A DNA stretch of 64,000 bases. Source: Terriglobia bacterium. GTDB lineage: Bacteria; Acidobacteriota; Terriglobia; Terriglobales; Acidobacteriaceae. A program made the translations under genes and the position numbers. The notes beneath the pieces are model-generated. The model worked only from the letters and a program-made list of their open reading frames with translations, had not been told where the DNA came from and made no database searches. Within the stretch, counting starts at the first letter, position 1, and every line of letters begins with the position of its first letter. This document shows, piece after piece, positions 39,344 to 48,045 of this stretch. Location of the stretch: positions 62,001-126,000 of the forward strand of contig JAIQFP010000014.1 of assembly GCA_020073165.1 (NCBI GenBank), in the 5' to 3' direction.

Positions 39344-40027
39344 ATGGCCAACGACAAAGAAAAGGAAGCGGCCGCGCGCGCCAGCGTGCGCTTTGTGCAC
39401 GACGGCGATGTGGTCGGGCTTGGCACAGGGTCAACCGCCGCATATGTAGTCCGTTTTCTCGGCGAGCGCGTCCAGGCCGGGCTGAAGATTGTCGGCATCC
39501 CCACCTCAGTCCGCACCAGAGAACTGGCAGCCAGTCTGGGCATTCCGCTGACCACGCTCGATGAGTGCCAGCAGATTGACGTCGCCATTGACGGCGCCGA
39601 CGAGTTCGATCCGAAGCTGCAGTTGATCAAAGGCGGTGGCGGCGCCTTGTTGCGGGAGAAGATCATCGCTTCCGCCTCGCGGCAATTCGTGATCATTGCC
39701 GATTCCAGCAAGCAGGTGCCGGTGCTGGGGGCCTTTCCTCTTCCTGTCGAAGTGATTCCCTTCGCCGAGGCCCTGGTGGCGAAAAAGATTGCGGCATTCG
39801 GCGCCAAAGTTAGCCTGCGCCAATCGCCTGATGGTAAGCCTTTCATCACCGACGAGGGCCACCACATTCTGGACTGCCGTTTCGGGCAGATCCCCGATCC
39901 TCCTGCGCTGGCCCACAAACTCAGTGCCACGCCCGGCGTAGTAGAACACGGACTGTTCATCGATATGGCAGATGTGGTGCTGATGGGGAAAGGCGATGAA
40001 GTGGTGGAGTTACGCCGCAGCCGCTGA
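39344..40027 (+). CDS. rpiA: Ribose-5-phosphate isomerase A
   Basis: 227 residues, normal length. It interconverts ribose 5-phosphate and ribulose 5-phosphate. Signature blocks are [63 protein letters not shown] (with the catalytic aspartate and lysine regions) and [14 protein letters not shown]. It follows the arginase-family gene by 24 bp. Its stop overlaps the last 18 bp of the convergent dipeptidase gene. Confidence 0.97.
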   Translation: MANDKEKEAAARASVRFVHDGDVVGLGTGSTAAYVVRFLGERVQAGLKIVGIPTSVRTRELAASLGIPLTTLDECQQIDVAIDGADEFDPKLQLIKGGGGALLREKIIASASRQFVIIADSSKQVPVLGAFPLPVEVIPFAEALVAKKIAAFGAKVSLRQSPDGKPFITDEGHHILDCRFGQIPDPPALAHKLSATPGVVEHGLFIDMADVVLMGKGDEVVELRRSR

Positions 40028-41176
40028 GAACCGAGAACCGGGAACGGAGAAAACTGTTCTTATCCCTAAATCGCTCCCCCAGATCTCTCCGAACACCCGA
40101 TAGAAGTTCTTACCCAGCACTTTCTCGATCACGTCAGAAGAGTACCCGCGCTTGCTCAGTCCTGCCGCGATGACCTCCAGCCGATGCGGCGTGTTCAGGT
40201 CTGGCGAGTACGGAGGCCGATCCTCTTCTGGGGCGGCGATGCCCATCTGTTTCCGGCGGGCCATGTCGTCGGCGAAGGCCTTGCGCTGCTCGGGTGTGTC
40301 AGGAAATGTATCCAGGCCTCCGTCGCTGCCAATGCCCACGTGGTCGCTGCCACACACTTTGAGCGCGTGGTCGAGATGTGCCAGCACATGTTCGCGCGTC
40401 GGCGACGTTGGGCTGGTGACCAGGTACGGCATGAAGTAAATTCCAATCACGCCGCCGCGATCGGCCAGGGCCCGTAGCTCCCGGTCGTCCTTGTTGCGTG
40501 GATGCAAATGGATGGCGCTGCATCCCGCATGGGTAATCAGCACGGGCTTGGCGGACACCTCGATGCCCTCCGCCGTGGTGCGTTGTCCGCTGTGGCTCAG
40601 GTCCACGGCAATGCCCAGCTCGTTCATCTGCGCGACGGCGTCCTTCCCCAGCTTGGTTAACCCGCCGTTGCCTGGCTCCAGACACCCATCACCGAACAGG
40701 CTGCGCTTGTTGTAGGTGAGTTGCATCACGCGCACGCCCAATCGGCGAAACGTCACGAAGCGTTCCGGATCGTCGCCCATGGGCTCGGGATGCTGAAAGC
40801 CAAGGATGATGCCGATCTTCTGTTCGCGCTTGGCTCGCTCGAGATCAGAGTGCCGTCGGATCATTGTCCAGTGCTCAGGATCGGCTTCCACCAGGGCTTC
40901 AATGAAGGCAATTCTGTCCACCGTTTCTTCAAAGTCCGGCAGCGAGACCGTCCAGTTACAGGCGGTGACGCCGGATTCCATCGCCAGTTGCAGAGTGTGC
41001 GGCTTCACAGGAAGGTTGTCCACATTGGCGCCCGCGAGTGCATCAATAACCAGACTCTTCTGGTAAAGGCTCGCGATGGAAGGCGGAATGTCGTCGCTGC
41101 TGGCGAGGACCAGAGGAGCCAGCTTCAGCGCGCAAGCCAACTGAATGCTGCTCCACATGAAAGTGCGCCGGTTCAT
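40010..41176 (-). CDS. M19 membrane dipeptidase-like protein with altered metal site
   Basis: 388 residues with an export signal that has a twin-arginine look ([19 protein letters not shown]). The M19 core shows [15 protein letters not shown] and [37 protein letters not shown], giving the two later histidines. The first metal-ligand motif, usually DGHNDLP, reads [11 protein letters not shown] here, and the usual ligand glutamate region reads [13 protein letters not shown]. The binuclear zinc site therefore looks incomplete or rebuilt. The C-terminus [13 protein letters not shown] is encoded by a dispersed repeat string that overlaps the rpiA end. It could be a catalytically distinct M19 subfamily. 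Confidence 0.85.
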   Translation of the reverse strand: MNRRTFMWSSIQLACALKLAPLVLASSDDIPPSIASLYQKSLVIDALAGANVDNLPVKPHTLQLAMESGVTACNWTVSLPDFEETVDRIAFIEALVEADPEHWTMIRRHSDLERAKREQKIGIILGFQHPEPMGDDPERFVTFRRLGVRVMQLTYNKRSLFGDGCLEPGNGGLTKLGKDAVAQMNELGIAVDLSHSGQRTTAEGIEVSAKPVLITHAGCSAIHLHPRNKDDRELRALADRGGVIGIYFMPYLVTSPTSPTREHVLAHLDHALKVCGSDHVGIGSDGGLDTFPDTPEQRKAFADDMARRKQMGIAAPEEDRPPYSPDLNTPHRLEVIAAGLSKRGYSSDVIEKVLGKNFYRVFGEIWGSDLGIRTVFSVPGSRFSAAAA

Positions 41177-41196
41177 GAATGCTCCTTGGCATGACG

Positions 41197-42465
41197 CTAA
41201 GCGACAATCTCGCGCAGCACGGACAGCAGCCGGTCAACTTCTTCCGTCGTGTTGTAGTGCACGAGCCCGATGCGCAGGAAGCCGCCGTCCCTCTCTACAT
41301 CCAGCCGCTCGGTCAGGTTCAGAGCGTAGTAGTTACCGTCCCAGGTGAAAAAGCCGCGCTCGCCGAGTTTGGTGGCCAGCTCGAGCGGCGTGCGACCCGC
41401 GATGCGCGCCGCAATCGTCGGACACCGCTGCTCAAAGCGTGTCGGATCGGTAATGCCATACAGCTTCAGCCCCGGGATCGCCAGCAGTTCCCGTATCAGG
41501 CGTTCGGCCAGACTGCGCTCGTAGGGCTGGATCGCGTGATACGCAGCCAGCAGCGCCCCGCGCCGGGTGGAGGCCGTGGGCTCTACCCGCCGCCCCAGAT
41601 CGGCCAGGTAGTCAACGCACGCCGTAATTCCAGCAATGCACTCGTGATTGAGCGTGCCCCACTCCCAGCGCTGCGGGGCCGCGTCTGTGTTGGCCCGCAC
41701 CTTGTAGGGACGCAGGCGCTTGAGGTGCTCGCGTTTGCCGTAGAGCACCCCCATGTGCGGCCCGAAAAACTTGTAAGTCGAGCAGACAAGGAAATCGCAA
41801 TCCAGTGCGCGCACATCAATAGGACCGTGTGGCGCGTAGTGGACGGCGTCAATGTACGCCATGGCACCGGCGGCGTGTGCCAGGCGCACGACTTCCTTTA
41901 CGTTGTTGATGGTTCCCACTGCATTCGAGGCATACCCGACGGCCACGAGTCGTGTGTGGCTGCCGATCTTGTGCGCCATGTCATTCAGGTTGAGGGTGCA
42001 ATCCACTTCGTTGATGTCCACGAACCGGACAATTGCCCCGGTCTCCTCGAGCGCACGCCAGGGCGAGACATTGGCGTCATGATCGAGCTGCGTCAGCACG
42101 ATCTCGTTTCCCGGTCCGACCTGGCGGCCGATGGCACGGCTCATCGCGAACGTCAGCGAAGTCATGTTGGGGCCGAAGACGATCTCGTCGGGATCGCAAT
42201 TGAGAAAATCAGCCATGGCCGAGCGTGCCTGATCGATCATCGCGTTGGTCCGCCGGCTGGTCGCGTAGGCCCCGCAGGTGTTGGCATTCGAGTGACTCAG
42301 ATAGTCGCTGACCGCGTCAATCACCCGCTGCGGAACCTGTGTGCCGCCCGGCCCGTCCAGGAACGCAGCTGGATGGCCATTCACAGTTTGGGCGAGGGAA
42401 GGGAATTGCGAGCGGATCCAGCTCAGGTCGAGCTTGGCAGAGGTTTCGTTCTGTGTAGTCAGCAT
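41197..42465 (-). CDS. Class V aminotransferase, cysteine desulfurase-like
   Basis: 422 residues, PLP fold type I. PLP lysine in FLVCSTYKFFGPHMGVLYG near residue 230. Other blocks are AAFLDGPGGTQVPQRV, ANTCGAYATSRRTNAMIDQAR and VLTQLDHDANVSPWRAL. This matches the cysteine desulfurase-like group that lacks the IscS catalytic loop cysteine, so its acceptor and reaction (desulfurase, lyase or aminotransferase) are uncertain. It lies between the homoserine dehydrogenase and dipeptidase genes on the same strand, with about 20 bp to the latter. The start (MLTTQNETSAKLDLSWI) fits. Confidence 0.88.
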   Translation of the reverse strand: MLTTQNETSAKLDLSWIRSQFPSLAQTVNGHPAAFLDGPGGTQVPQRVIDAVSDYLSHSNANTCGAYATSRRTNAMIDQARSAMADFLNCDPDEIVFGPNMTSLTFAMSRAIGRQVGPGNEIVLTQLDHDANVSPWRALEETGAIVRFVDINEVDCTLNLNDMAHKIGSHTRLVAVGYASNAVGTINNVKEVVRLAHAAGAMAYIDAVHYAPHGPIDVRALDCDFLVCSTYKFFGPHMGVLYGKREHLKRLRPYKVRANTDAAPQRWEWGTLNHECIAGITACVDYLADLGRRVEPTASTRRGALLAAYHAIQPYERSLAERLIRELLAIPGLKLYGITDPTRFEQRCPTIAARIAGRTPLELATKLGERGFFTWDGNYYALNLTERLDVERDGGFLRIGLVHYNTTEEVDRLLSVLREIVA

Positions 42466-42500
42466 GAAGGTCCTAACATTCCTTGATTAATCTGTCGGTA

Positions 42501-42522
42501 GAGACGCAGCATGCTGCGTCTC
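42501..42522. repeat. GAGACGCAGC palindrome, copy at the hom stop codon
   Basis: Perfect 22-bp palindrome: arms GAGACGCAGC and GCTGCGTCTC around a central AT. Its right end overlaps the TGA stop of the homoserine dehydrogenase gene (stop at 42521-42523), so the hairpin starts at the stop codon on the mRNA. There is no T-tract. Confidence 0.9.
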
Positions 42523-43534
42523 ACAGCGTGACCGCCCGCACAAAATCCGCCAGCATCCCGTATGCGGTGGCTTCCAGCCCAGGATCGTGCTCGGTGATAG
42601 CCAGAGCGGGAAAGATGTCCGTTTCAAAATACACGATTGACGACGTCCCCGCGACCCAAGCCAGCGGATCGCTGAGCGGCACCTGCTCCGGGCGGACACT
42701 GGCCGTCACCCCGCGCTCGGTTCGCTGCGCGCGGCATATCAGCTTGTAAGGCTTGCCTTCGGCACGGGCAGCCCGCACGGCCTCTCCGGCGAGGTTGCCG
42801 ATCCCCTCACGCTCAATCTCATGCAGTTGGATGTGTACTCCCATCAGCACGATCACCAGCGCGGCAACCTTGACTGCTGCATCCCAGCCATCAATGTCCT
42901 GGCTGGCATCGGTTTCAGCGACGCCGATCTGCTGGGCTTTCGCGAGCGACTCCTGAAAACTCAACCCCTCTTCCATGCCGGTGAGAATGACATTGGTGGT
43001 CGAATTCAAAATGCCGCGAAAGCCTTGCAGATGTATCGTCGGCAAGCTGTCGCGAAACATTGAAAAAATTGGGACACCGTCCATCACCGTGGATTCGAAT
43101 AGGAACCGCCGCCCCCTGGTAGCCGCCAGGGAGCACAGTTCGTCGTAGGCATGCACAATCGGACCCTTATTGGCGGTGATGGCATGCGCTCCACACTCGA
43201 GAGCCGCGCGGATGTGATCAATGGCCGGCTGGCCACTCTGCGGATTGAGCGAGGTGGCCTCGAACAAGACATCGGCACGGGCCGCCTGCAGCCACTCCCG
43301 CACATTGTGGAGGCCGGGCGTCCCCGCCCGGCCAGGCGTGGAGATCGAGCCCGTTTCCAGACCCGTATCGAACCCCTCGGAATCCGCCAGCCATCCTAGA
43401 CGCCGAGTGGCCACGCCGGTGACGCGCCAGGCGATATCCCGAGCCCGCAGTTCCTGCTCTTTGTCGCGCAACAGGCGAACCAGTGTCCGGTTCACATTGC
43501 CGAAGCCGAGCAGGCAGAGATTGTAAGTACGAAT
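42521..43534 (-). CDS. hom: Homoserine dehydrogenase with probable ATT start
   Basis: Reduces aspartate semialdehyde to homoserine for Met/Thr synthesis. The nucleotide-binding motif is LLGFGNVNRTLVRLL, and a GTG at 43495 would start inside it and lose GFGN. In frame, 13 codons upstream, an ATT at 43534 stands 5 nt after GAGGAG, giving IRTYNLCLLGFGNV. No ATG, GTG or TTG lies between. With ATT the product has 337 residues. Substrate-site blocks FRGILNSTTNVILTGMEEG and AQQIGVAETDASQDIDGWDAAVK are present. It lacks the C-terminal ACT domain of longer forms. CTG at 43513 is a weaker alternative. Confidence 0.9.
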   Translation of the reverse strand: MRTYNLCLLGFGNVNRTLVRLLRDKEQELRARDIAWRVTGVATRRLGWLADSEGFDTGLETGSISTPGRAGTPGLHNVREWLQAARADVLFEATSLNPQSGQPAIDHIRAALECGAHAITANKGPIVHAYDELCSLAATRGRRFLFESTVMDGVPIFSMFRDSLPTIHLQGFRGILNSTTNVILTGMEEGLSFQESLAKAQQIGVAETDASQDIDGWDAAVKVAALVIVLMGVHIQLHEIEREGIGNLAGEAVRAARAEGKPYKLICRAQRTERGVTASVRPEQVPLSDPLAWVAGTSSIVYFETDIFPALAITEHDPGLEATAYGMLADFVRAVTL

Positions 43535-43566
43535 AGAGGCTCCTCGACAAGTGCGGGACGCCGGCG

Positions 43567-43965
43567 CTATCCCATCATGGTGGTGTGCTCGGGCTGGATT
43601 TTGTACATTACCCGCACTTCTCCCGGCTGGCGGTACGGGTATTTGTCGGCGCCCAGATATTTCTTGGCCATCTTGTCGATGTGTGCATCGGCGCCCTGCT
43701 CGATGATTTCCACCACGCGACCGCGGATTTCCAGGTAACGATAGGGATTGTCCGGATCAACAATCGCCAGTGCCACCCGCGGATCGCGGCGAACGTTGCG
43801 GTCCTTCTGTCGCCCCTTGGCGGAATTGAAGATGACGTAGTCGCCCTCGATATCGCACCACACCGGGGTTACTTGCGGCCGTCCATCAGGCATCAGCGTT
43901 CCCAAACTGGCAAAGGCGCGTTTGCTGAACAGGTCACGGTATTTATCGGGAATCGACTGCGACAT
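43567..43965 (-). CDS. PPOX-class flavin/F420-binding protein
   Basis: 132 residues, a single split-barrel. ASLGTLMPDGRPQVTPVWCDIEGDYVIFNSAKGRQKDRNVRRDP contains the pattern of the F420-dependent PPOX group. ALAIVDPDNPYRYLEIRGRVVEI follows as the next strands. It could bind FMN, F420 or heme-derived ligands, and the reaction is not predictable. It is 33 bp upstream of the homoserine dehydrogenase start codon on the same strand. Confidence 0.87.
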   Translation of the reverse strand: MSQSIPDKYRDLFSKRAFASLGTLMPDGRPQVTPVWCDIEGDYVIFNSAKGRQKDRNVRRDPRVALAIVDPDNPYRYLEIRGRVVEIIEQGADAHIDKMAKKYLGADKYPYRQPGEVRVMYKIQPEHTTMMG

Positions 43966-44132
43966 AACACCCTCCTCTTTCCAAGTTCAGATCGCGGCAA
44001 AGGGAGATTATAGCGGGTGGGGCGGTGCGTTCCAGAAGCCATCCTCGGTCTGCGCCTTCGGCAAGCTGTCTGGCCTTTAAGTCCCCCTACCCACGCGATA
44101 CAATGCGGCGTAATTTCCAGGACGCCGCACCG

Positions 44133-45062
44133 ATGTCCAGCCCAATGTCACTTCGACGGGAGACACTAGTATTCGCACTGACGGTTCTGCTGAACATCAG
44201 CCTGTGGGCTGTTGTCGCACCGGCCGAGGAACCGCCGCCCAATGCTCCGCCGACTATCGTCTTCATGACCGATTTCGGCACCCTCGATGATTCCGTCGCC
44301 ATCTGCAAGGGAGTCATGTATTCCATCGAGCCCGGGCTGCGGATCGTGGACCTTACCCACCAGGTGACGCCGTTTTCTATTCTTGACGGCGCCCGCTTCC
44401 TCTACGGGGCAACCGCTTACTACCCGGCGGGCACGGTGTTCGTGGTAGTCGTGGATCCCGGCGTCGGCAGCACGCGCAAAGCTGTAGTGGTCAAGTCCAG
44501 GCGCGGGCAGTATTTCGTGCTTCCCGACAACGGCCTCATGACCCTCGTGGAAGATCGCGACGGAATCGAGGCCGCACGCGAGATTACCAATCGCAATTGG
44601 ATGATAGGCGCCGCCTTGTCCTCCACCTTCCACGGGCGCGACATCTTTTCCCCGGTCGGTGCCCACCTGGCGCGCGGTGAAGACTGGACCCAGGTCGGGC
44701 CGGACCTGCCGGTAAAAGATATGGTCCGTCTGCAACTCGTACCCGCCAGGCTGGACGACCGCGGGCTGCGTGGCGAGGTAATCGCCACCGATGGTCCATT
44801 CGGCAATCTCGTCACCAATGTCAGCGGCGAAGACTTTCTCAAACTGGGCTACGGCCGCGGGCAGAACGTGCATGTTGTCCTGGGCAAGGCCGAGATGAAT
44901 ATTCCCTTTGTCCGCACCTTCAGCGACGTGGCCCTTAGGAAGCCGCTGCTGTACATCGATTCGCGCGGCCACCTCGGCCTGGCCGTCAACCAGGGCAGCT
45001 TTGCCACCACCTACAACATCAAGCCGCCGGTCTCGATCTCCATTGAAAAGCCGAGAAACTGA
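44133..45062 (+). CDS. SAM hydroxide adenosyltransferase-like protein with signal peptide
   Basis: 309 residues from the ATG at 44133 (MSSPMSLRRETLVFALTVLL). The core matches the DUF62 family, which hydrolyses S-adenosylmethionine to adenosine and methionine: IVFMTDFGTLDDSVAICKG, IVDLTHQVTPFSILDGARFL, VVVVDPGVGSTRKAVVVK and STFHGRDIFSPVGAHLA. The start is preceded by a hydrophobic segment ending in AVVAPAEEPPP, which resembles a Sec signal. Cytosolic homologues normally begin near the TDFG motif. Export of a SAM enzyme would be odd. In-frame ATGs at 44103 and 44145 are alternatives, and all leave the hydrophobic segment in place. Confidence 0.85.
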   Translation: MSSPMSLRRETLVFALTVLLNISLWAVVAPAEEPPPNAPPTIVFMTDFGTLDDSVAICKGVMYSIEPGLRIVDLTHQVTPFSILDGARFLYGATAYYPAGTVFVVVVDPGVGSTRKAVVVKSRRGQYFVLPDNGLMTLVEDRDGIEAAREITNRNWMIGAALSSTFHGRDIFSPVGAHLARGEDWTQVGPDLPVKDMVRLQLVPARLDDRGLRGEVIATDGPFGNLVTNVSGEDFLKLGYGRGQNVHVVLGKAEMNIPFVRTFSDVALRKPLLYIDSRGHLGLAVNQGSFATTYNIKPPVSISIEKPRN

Positions 45063-45068
45063 GAAGGT

Positions 45069-45911
45069 TCAATCCTGCCCCACATCCCCCGCGATCCTCG
45101 GCAGCACGGCCCGTAGCAGCGCGACAAAGTCCCCCTTCACCCGCTCGCCGGTTTCCAGCACTTCCGCGTGATGGATGGGCTGGTCGAGAATTCCCGCCGC
45201 CATGTTGGTCACACAGGAAATCGCCAGAACTCTCATGCCCATGTGCCGCGCCGCGATCACCTCGGGAACAGTGGACATGCCCACCAGGTCCGCGCCAATC
45301 GCACGCAAGTAGCGAATCTCCGCAGGAGTTTCGTAGCTCGGCCCCAGCAACCCTGCGTACACCCCTTGGTACGCGCTCTTGCCCAGCTTGCCGGCTTCCT
45401 CAAGGACGATGTCGCGATAGGGTTTCCAGTACGCCTGGGTCATGTCGGGAAATCGCTCTCCGAAGCGTTCCTCGTTCGGCCCAACCAGCGGGTTGTAGCC
45501 TTGCAGGTTGATGTGGTCGGTAACAACCACCAGCGCGCCCTGCTTGTACTCGAGGTTGATTCCTCCGGCCGCGTTGGTCAGGATCAGTGCCCGCACACCC
45601 ATGCGTCGCAGCACCCGCGTAGGGAACGCGACTTCTTGCGGCGAATAGCCCTCGTAAAGATGCACGCGCCCCTGCATCGCCGCTACGGAAATTCTGCCGG
45701 CCTTGCCGATGACCATATTTCCGGCGTGTCCAACCGCGGTCGAGTGTGGGAACGCTGGAATCTGCGCGTATGGTACTCGCTTCGCCTCGGAGAGTTCGTC
45801 GGCAAATGCGCCCAGCCCCGAGCCCAGCACCAGACCGATCCGCGGGCGCAGGGAAGTCTGCGACAACAGAAATTGTGCGGCGGATTCGGCGCGAGCGAAT
45901 TCGTCTGGCAT
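45069..45911 (-). CDS. punA: Purine nucleoside phosphorylase, class I trimeric type
   Basis: 280 residues. Splits inosine and guanosine with phosphate. Blocks in order: GLVLGSGLGAFAD (phosphate loop), QGRVHLYEGYSPQEVAFP, LTNAAGGINLEYKQG, GLLGPSYETPAEIRYLR and VGMSTVPEVIAARHMGMRV with SCVTNMAAG. All are present and the length is normal. It lies 91 bp downstream of the adenosine deaminase gene on the same strand, giving adenosine to inosine to hypoxanthine. The gap holds imperfect inverted strings of the GGTTTCAAGGT type (about 45917-45998). Confidence 0.95.
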   Translation of the reverse strand: MPDEFARAESAAQFLLSQTSLRPRIGLVLGSGLGAFADELSEAKRVPYAQIPAFPHSTAVGHAGNMVIGKAGRISVAAMQGRVHLYEGYSPQEVAFPTRVLRRMGVRALILTNAAGGINLEYKQGALVVVTDHINLQGYNPLVGPNEERFGERFPDMTQAYWKPYRDIVLEEAGKLGKSAYQGVYAGLLGPSYETPAEIRYLRAIGADLVGMSTVPEVIAARHMGMRVLAISCVTNMAAGILDQPIHHAEVLETGERVKGDFVALLRAVLPRIAGDVGQD

Positions 45912-46002
45912 AAAGGTTTGAGGGTTTCAAGGTCTCAGAGTTTCGAAGGCAACGTCTTCGCCGGAAACCTTGCAACCTCGAAACTTTGAAACCTGCTTCT
46001 TT

Positions 46003-47535
46003 TCAGAACCTGCTCTCGAACTTGGCAAACTCTTCTTCCAGTCTCCATTGCACCCGCGCCTTCTCGTTAGCGCCGAGATACTTGCGGCAGCCAGGTGAGA
46101 GAGTTGTCTCGGTCGAACCAGCACCGGTGCACGCACTCACGCGGCGGAACGGTTGCGTGCCACTCCACAGGCTCGCGCCCGGCAGAAAACTATGCTCCAA
46201 GCTCTGCCGTGCCATGCGCTTGAGGTCGCCGTAGGAAAGTCCATAGCTGTCCACCGCTCGCAGATACTCGTGGGTCATGTCAGAACGTGACACTCCCTGG
46301 TCATCGGTGGCCAGCGCCACCGGCACGCCGTATTGCCGATAGACGGGCAAAGGGTGCTCTTTTTCCTCGACACCCAGGATCACAGCATTCGACGTCAGGC
46401 AGATCTCCACCAGCACCTTGCGTTTCGCCATCTCCTTCAGCAGGCCTGCGGCATCACGCTCGTGCATCACCGTCACGCCATGCCCAATGCGCTCCGCATG
46501 CCCAAGCTCCACCGATTCACGAATGTGAAAACGCAATCCTTCCGGTGGCACCAGCCCCATGGCGAGTTCTCCCGCATGCAGGCTGATGTGCACCTTGGGA
46601 TACACGCCGTGCAGGTAGTCGAGCATCTTCATATGCAGGTCGAAATCATGCATAGGTACGTACCAGTCTTCCGGCATCACGAGGTTCAGCCCAACAAAAC
46701 GTGGATCGGCCTGCGCCAGCTCGAACCCAAGCAGGATCTGCGCAAACACCTGCTCCCGCGGCAGTCCGCGCAGCACCTGGTAAAGGTACCGCACCTTGAC
46801 GTCGCAGCCGGGATCGGCATCGGGCGTGCCGCACTTGAGTTCAGACTGCATCTTCTTCTCGCTCTGATTGAGTCGCTCCCGGGTGGTGGTGACGATCTCT
46901 TTCAGCCCGCTGGCCAGCAGCCTCTCCCGCAGCCTGCCAAGATCATCATCCCACCCGGCTTTTGCGCCCAGGGCTGCGGAGTCTGAACCATCGGCCGTAT
47001 GCATGATTTCCACATACTGCAGATGGTCCGCAGCCGCCCGCGCCGCTGCTTCGGCAATCTCATCTCCCGCGTGATTCTGCGCAGTCAGGGAAAACTTGTC
47101 GAAGGTGGCAAAAAAATGGTCGTGTCCCGACCCGTCTCCAGGCGTCCAGTTCCGCATCGACCAGGCATCGACCACGGAGTTGTAGAGAACATGGTCCGCG
47201 TAGGCACAGCTCACGGCCGGTTTGCTGGTGTACTTATCGCAGGAAACATCGCAGGGAGGGGCGAGCAGTAACGACGTGGTGCGATCCACGCACAGGCCGT
47301 CCTGGGCAGCGAAATCGATCCACTCCTCCGCATAAATCGCTCCCCACAAGTGATTGTGCAGGTCGCCGCCCTTGGGCATTTCCTGCAAGAACGCCACCAA
47401 CAGGGGATGCTGGTTCCGGATAGACTCGAAGTGGCGAGAAGCTCGTCGCTCCGCGTCGGCGCCGGCTTGCGCGACCGCCACAGCAGCGCCGAGCGTGAGG
47501 GTCAGTGCCACCAGCGAACGTCCCAGGGCGCCCAC
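46003..47535 (-). CDS. Adenosine deaminase, exported ADGF/ADA2-like form
   Basis: 510 residues from a GTG at 47535, with AAGGAG 7 nt upstream. The first residues (VGALGRSLVALTLTLGAAVAVAQA) are a signal peptide. The frame is open much further upstream, but that part is unlike any family. Zinc ligands H60 and H62 lie in GGDLHNHLWGAIYAEE. Later blocks are VHISLHAGELAMG, HAERIGHGVTVMHE and VALATDDQGVSR. The cysteine-bearing insert after the HxH motif (PPCDVSCDKYTSKPAVSC) recalls extracellular ADA2-type enzymes. It should act in the periplasm or outside, feeding inosine to the PNP encoded downstream after import or without import. Confidence 0.88.
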   Translation of the reverse strand: MGALGRSLVALTLTLGAAVAVAQAGADAERRASRHFESIRNQHPLLVAFLQEMPKGGDLHNHLWGAIYAEEWIDFAAQDGLCVDRTTSLLLAPPCDVSCDKYTSKPAVSCAYADHVLYNSVVDAWSMRNWTPGDGSGHDHFFATFDKFSLTAQNHAGDEIAEAAARAAADHLQYVEIMHTADGSDSAALGAKAGWDDDLGRLRERLLASGLKEIVTTTRERLNQSEKKMQSELKCGTPDADPGCDVKVRYLYQVLRGLPREQVFAQILLGFELAQADPRFVGLNLVMPEDWYVPMHDFDLHMKMLDYLHGVYPKVHISLHAGELAMGLVPPEGLRFHIRESVELGHAERIGHGVTVMHERDAAGLLKEMAKRKVLVEICLTSNAVILGVEEKEHPLPVYRQYGVPVALATDDQGVSRSDMTHEYLRAVDSYGLSYGDLKRMARQSLEHSFLPGASLWSGTQPFRRVSACTGAGSTETTLSPGCRKYLGANEKARVQWRLEEEFAKFESRF

Positions 47536-47592
47536 AATTCTTCTCCTTGTGCTGGAATTGGGAATTGTACCTGTTTGTCCCGGAAGCTGTGT

Positions 47593-47612
47593 AGAGACGC
47601 TTGCTGCGTCTC
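47593..47612. repeat. GAGACGC palindrome, shortened copy
   Basis: GAGACGC-TTGCT-GCGTCTC, a 7-bp stem. It equals the other two copies with AGC missing from the left arm. It lies about 60 bp upstream of the adenosine deaminase start codon. Confidence 0.75.
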
Positions 47613-47902
47613 GTCGCACCAAAACCCGCGTCCCGCATGCGATTCCTGCGATATTCACAAGGCAGGAATGCTCGCCGCGGCTGCCCCTTTCTTGGGCGTG
47701 CCCCGGCAAAATCCTGAAAAAATGCGATGCGTGGCGCCGCCGCGCAGAAGTTGCTGCGCGCTTGCACCGGCTTTGGTTCAGATGCCTGTGGACGACGTGC
47801 ACTCGATTGCAGCCAAAGAACATACAGTTGCGCAGTTTTCATTGACTCCAGAAATAGGAGGAGTAAAAAGACACTCGTTCTTTGACAGCTTCTGAAGTTT
47901 TC

Positions 47903-48008
47903 CCGGTTGGTGCGGCGTCCGGGGCTCGAGCGAAGTCACTCTTCGCACCGCAAGGTGGAGAAGGGAGGGCGCGTGAGGGTCTATAGCAAAGCGCTGGTCG
48001 AGGCGAAC
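47903..48008 (+). ncRNA. Candidate structured RNA, copy A
   Basis: Shares ordered blocks with copy B: CCGGTTGG (47903), GAGCGAAGTC, CCGCAAGG, GAGGGTCTATAGC (47975) and CTGGTCGAGGCGAA. The hairpin CACC-GCAA-GGTG (47946-47957) has a GNRA tetraloop on the plus strand, and GCGC arms (47969-47972, 47991-47994) enclose the GAGGGTCTA block. A possible outer stem is CTTCTG (47890-47895) with CAGGAAG (48008-48014). The plus strand is preferred because the loop reads GCAA there. From memory the pattern is HEARO/omega-RNA-like; not verified. Confidence 0.5.
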
Positions 48009-48045
48009 AGGAAGATTTGTCAGAGGCAGGATAGAGTCCCGAGGC

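Noticed and set aside
41179-42486. Plus-strand frame opposite the class V aminotransferase
   Set aside because: The minus strand has the PLP lysine and all family blocks. The plus frame is a shadow.
47536-47823. N-terminal extension of adenosine deaminase upstream of the GTG at 47535
   Set aside because: It would put about 96 residues before the signal peptide, overlaps a dispersed palindrome, and lacks an SD, while AAGGAG stands before the GTG.
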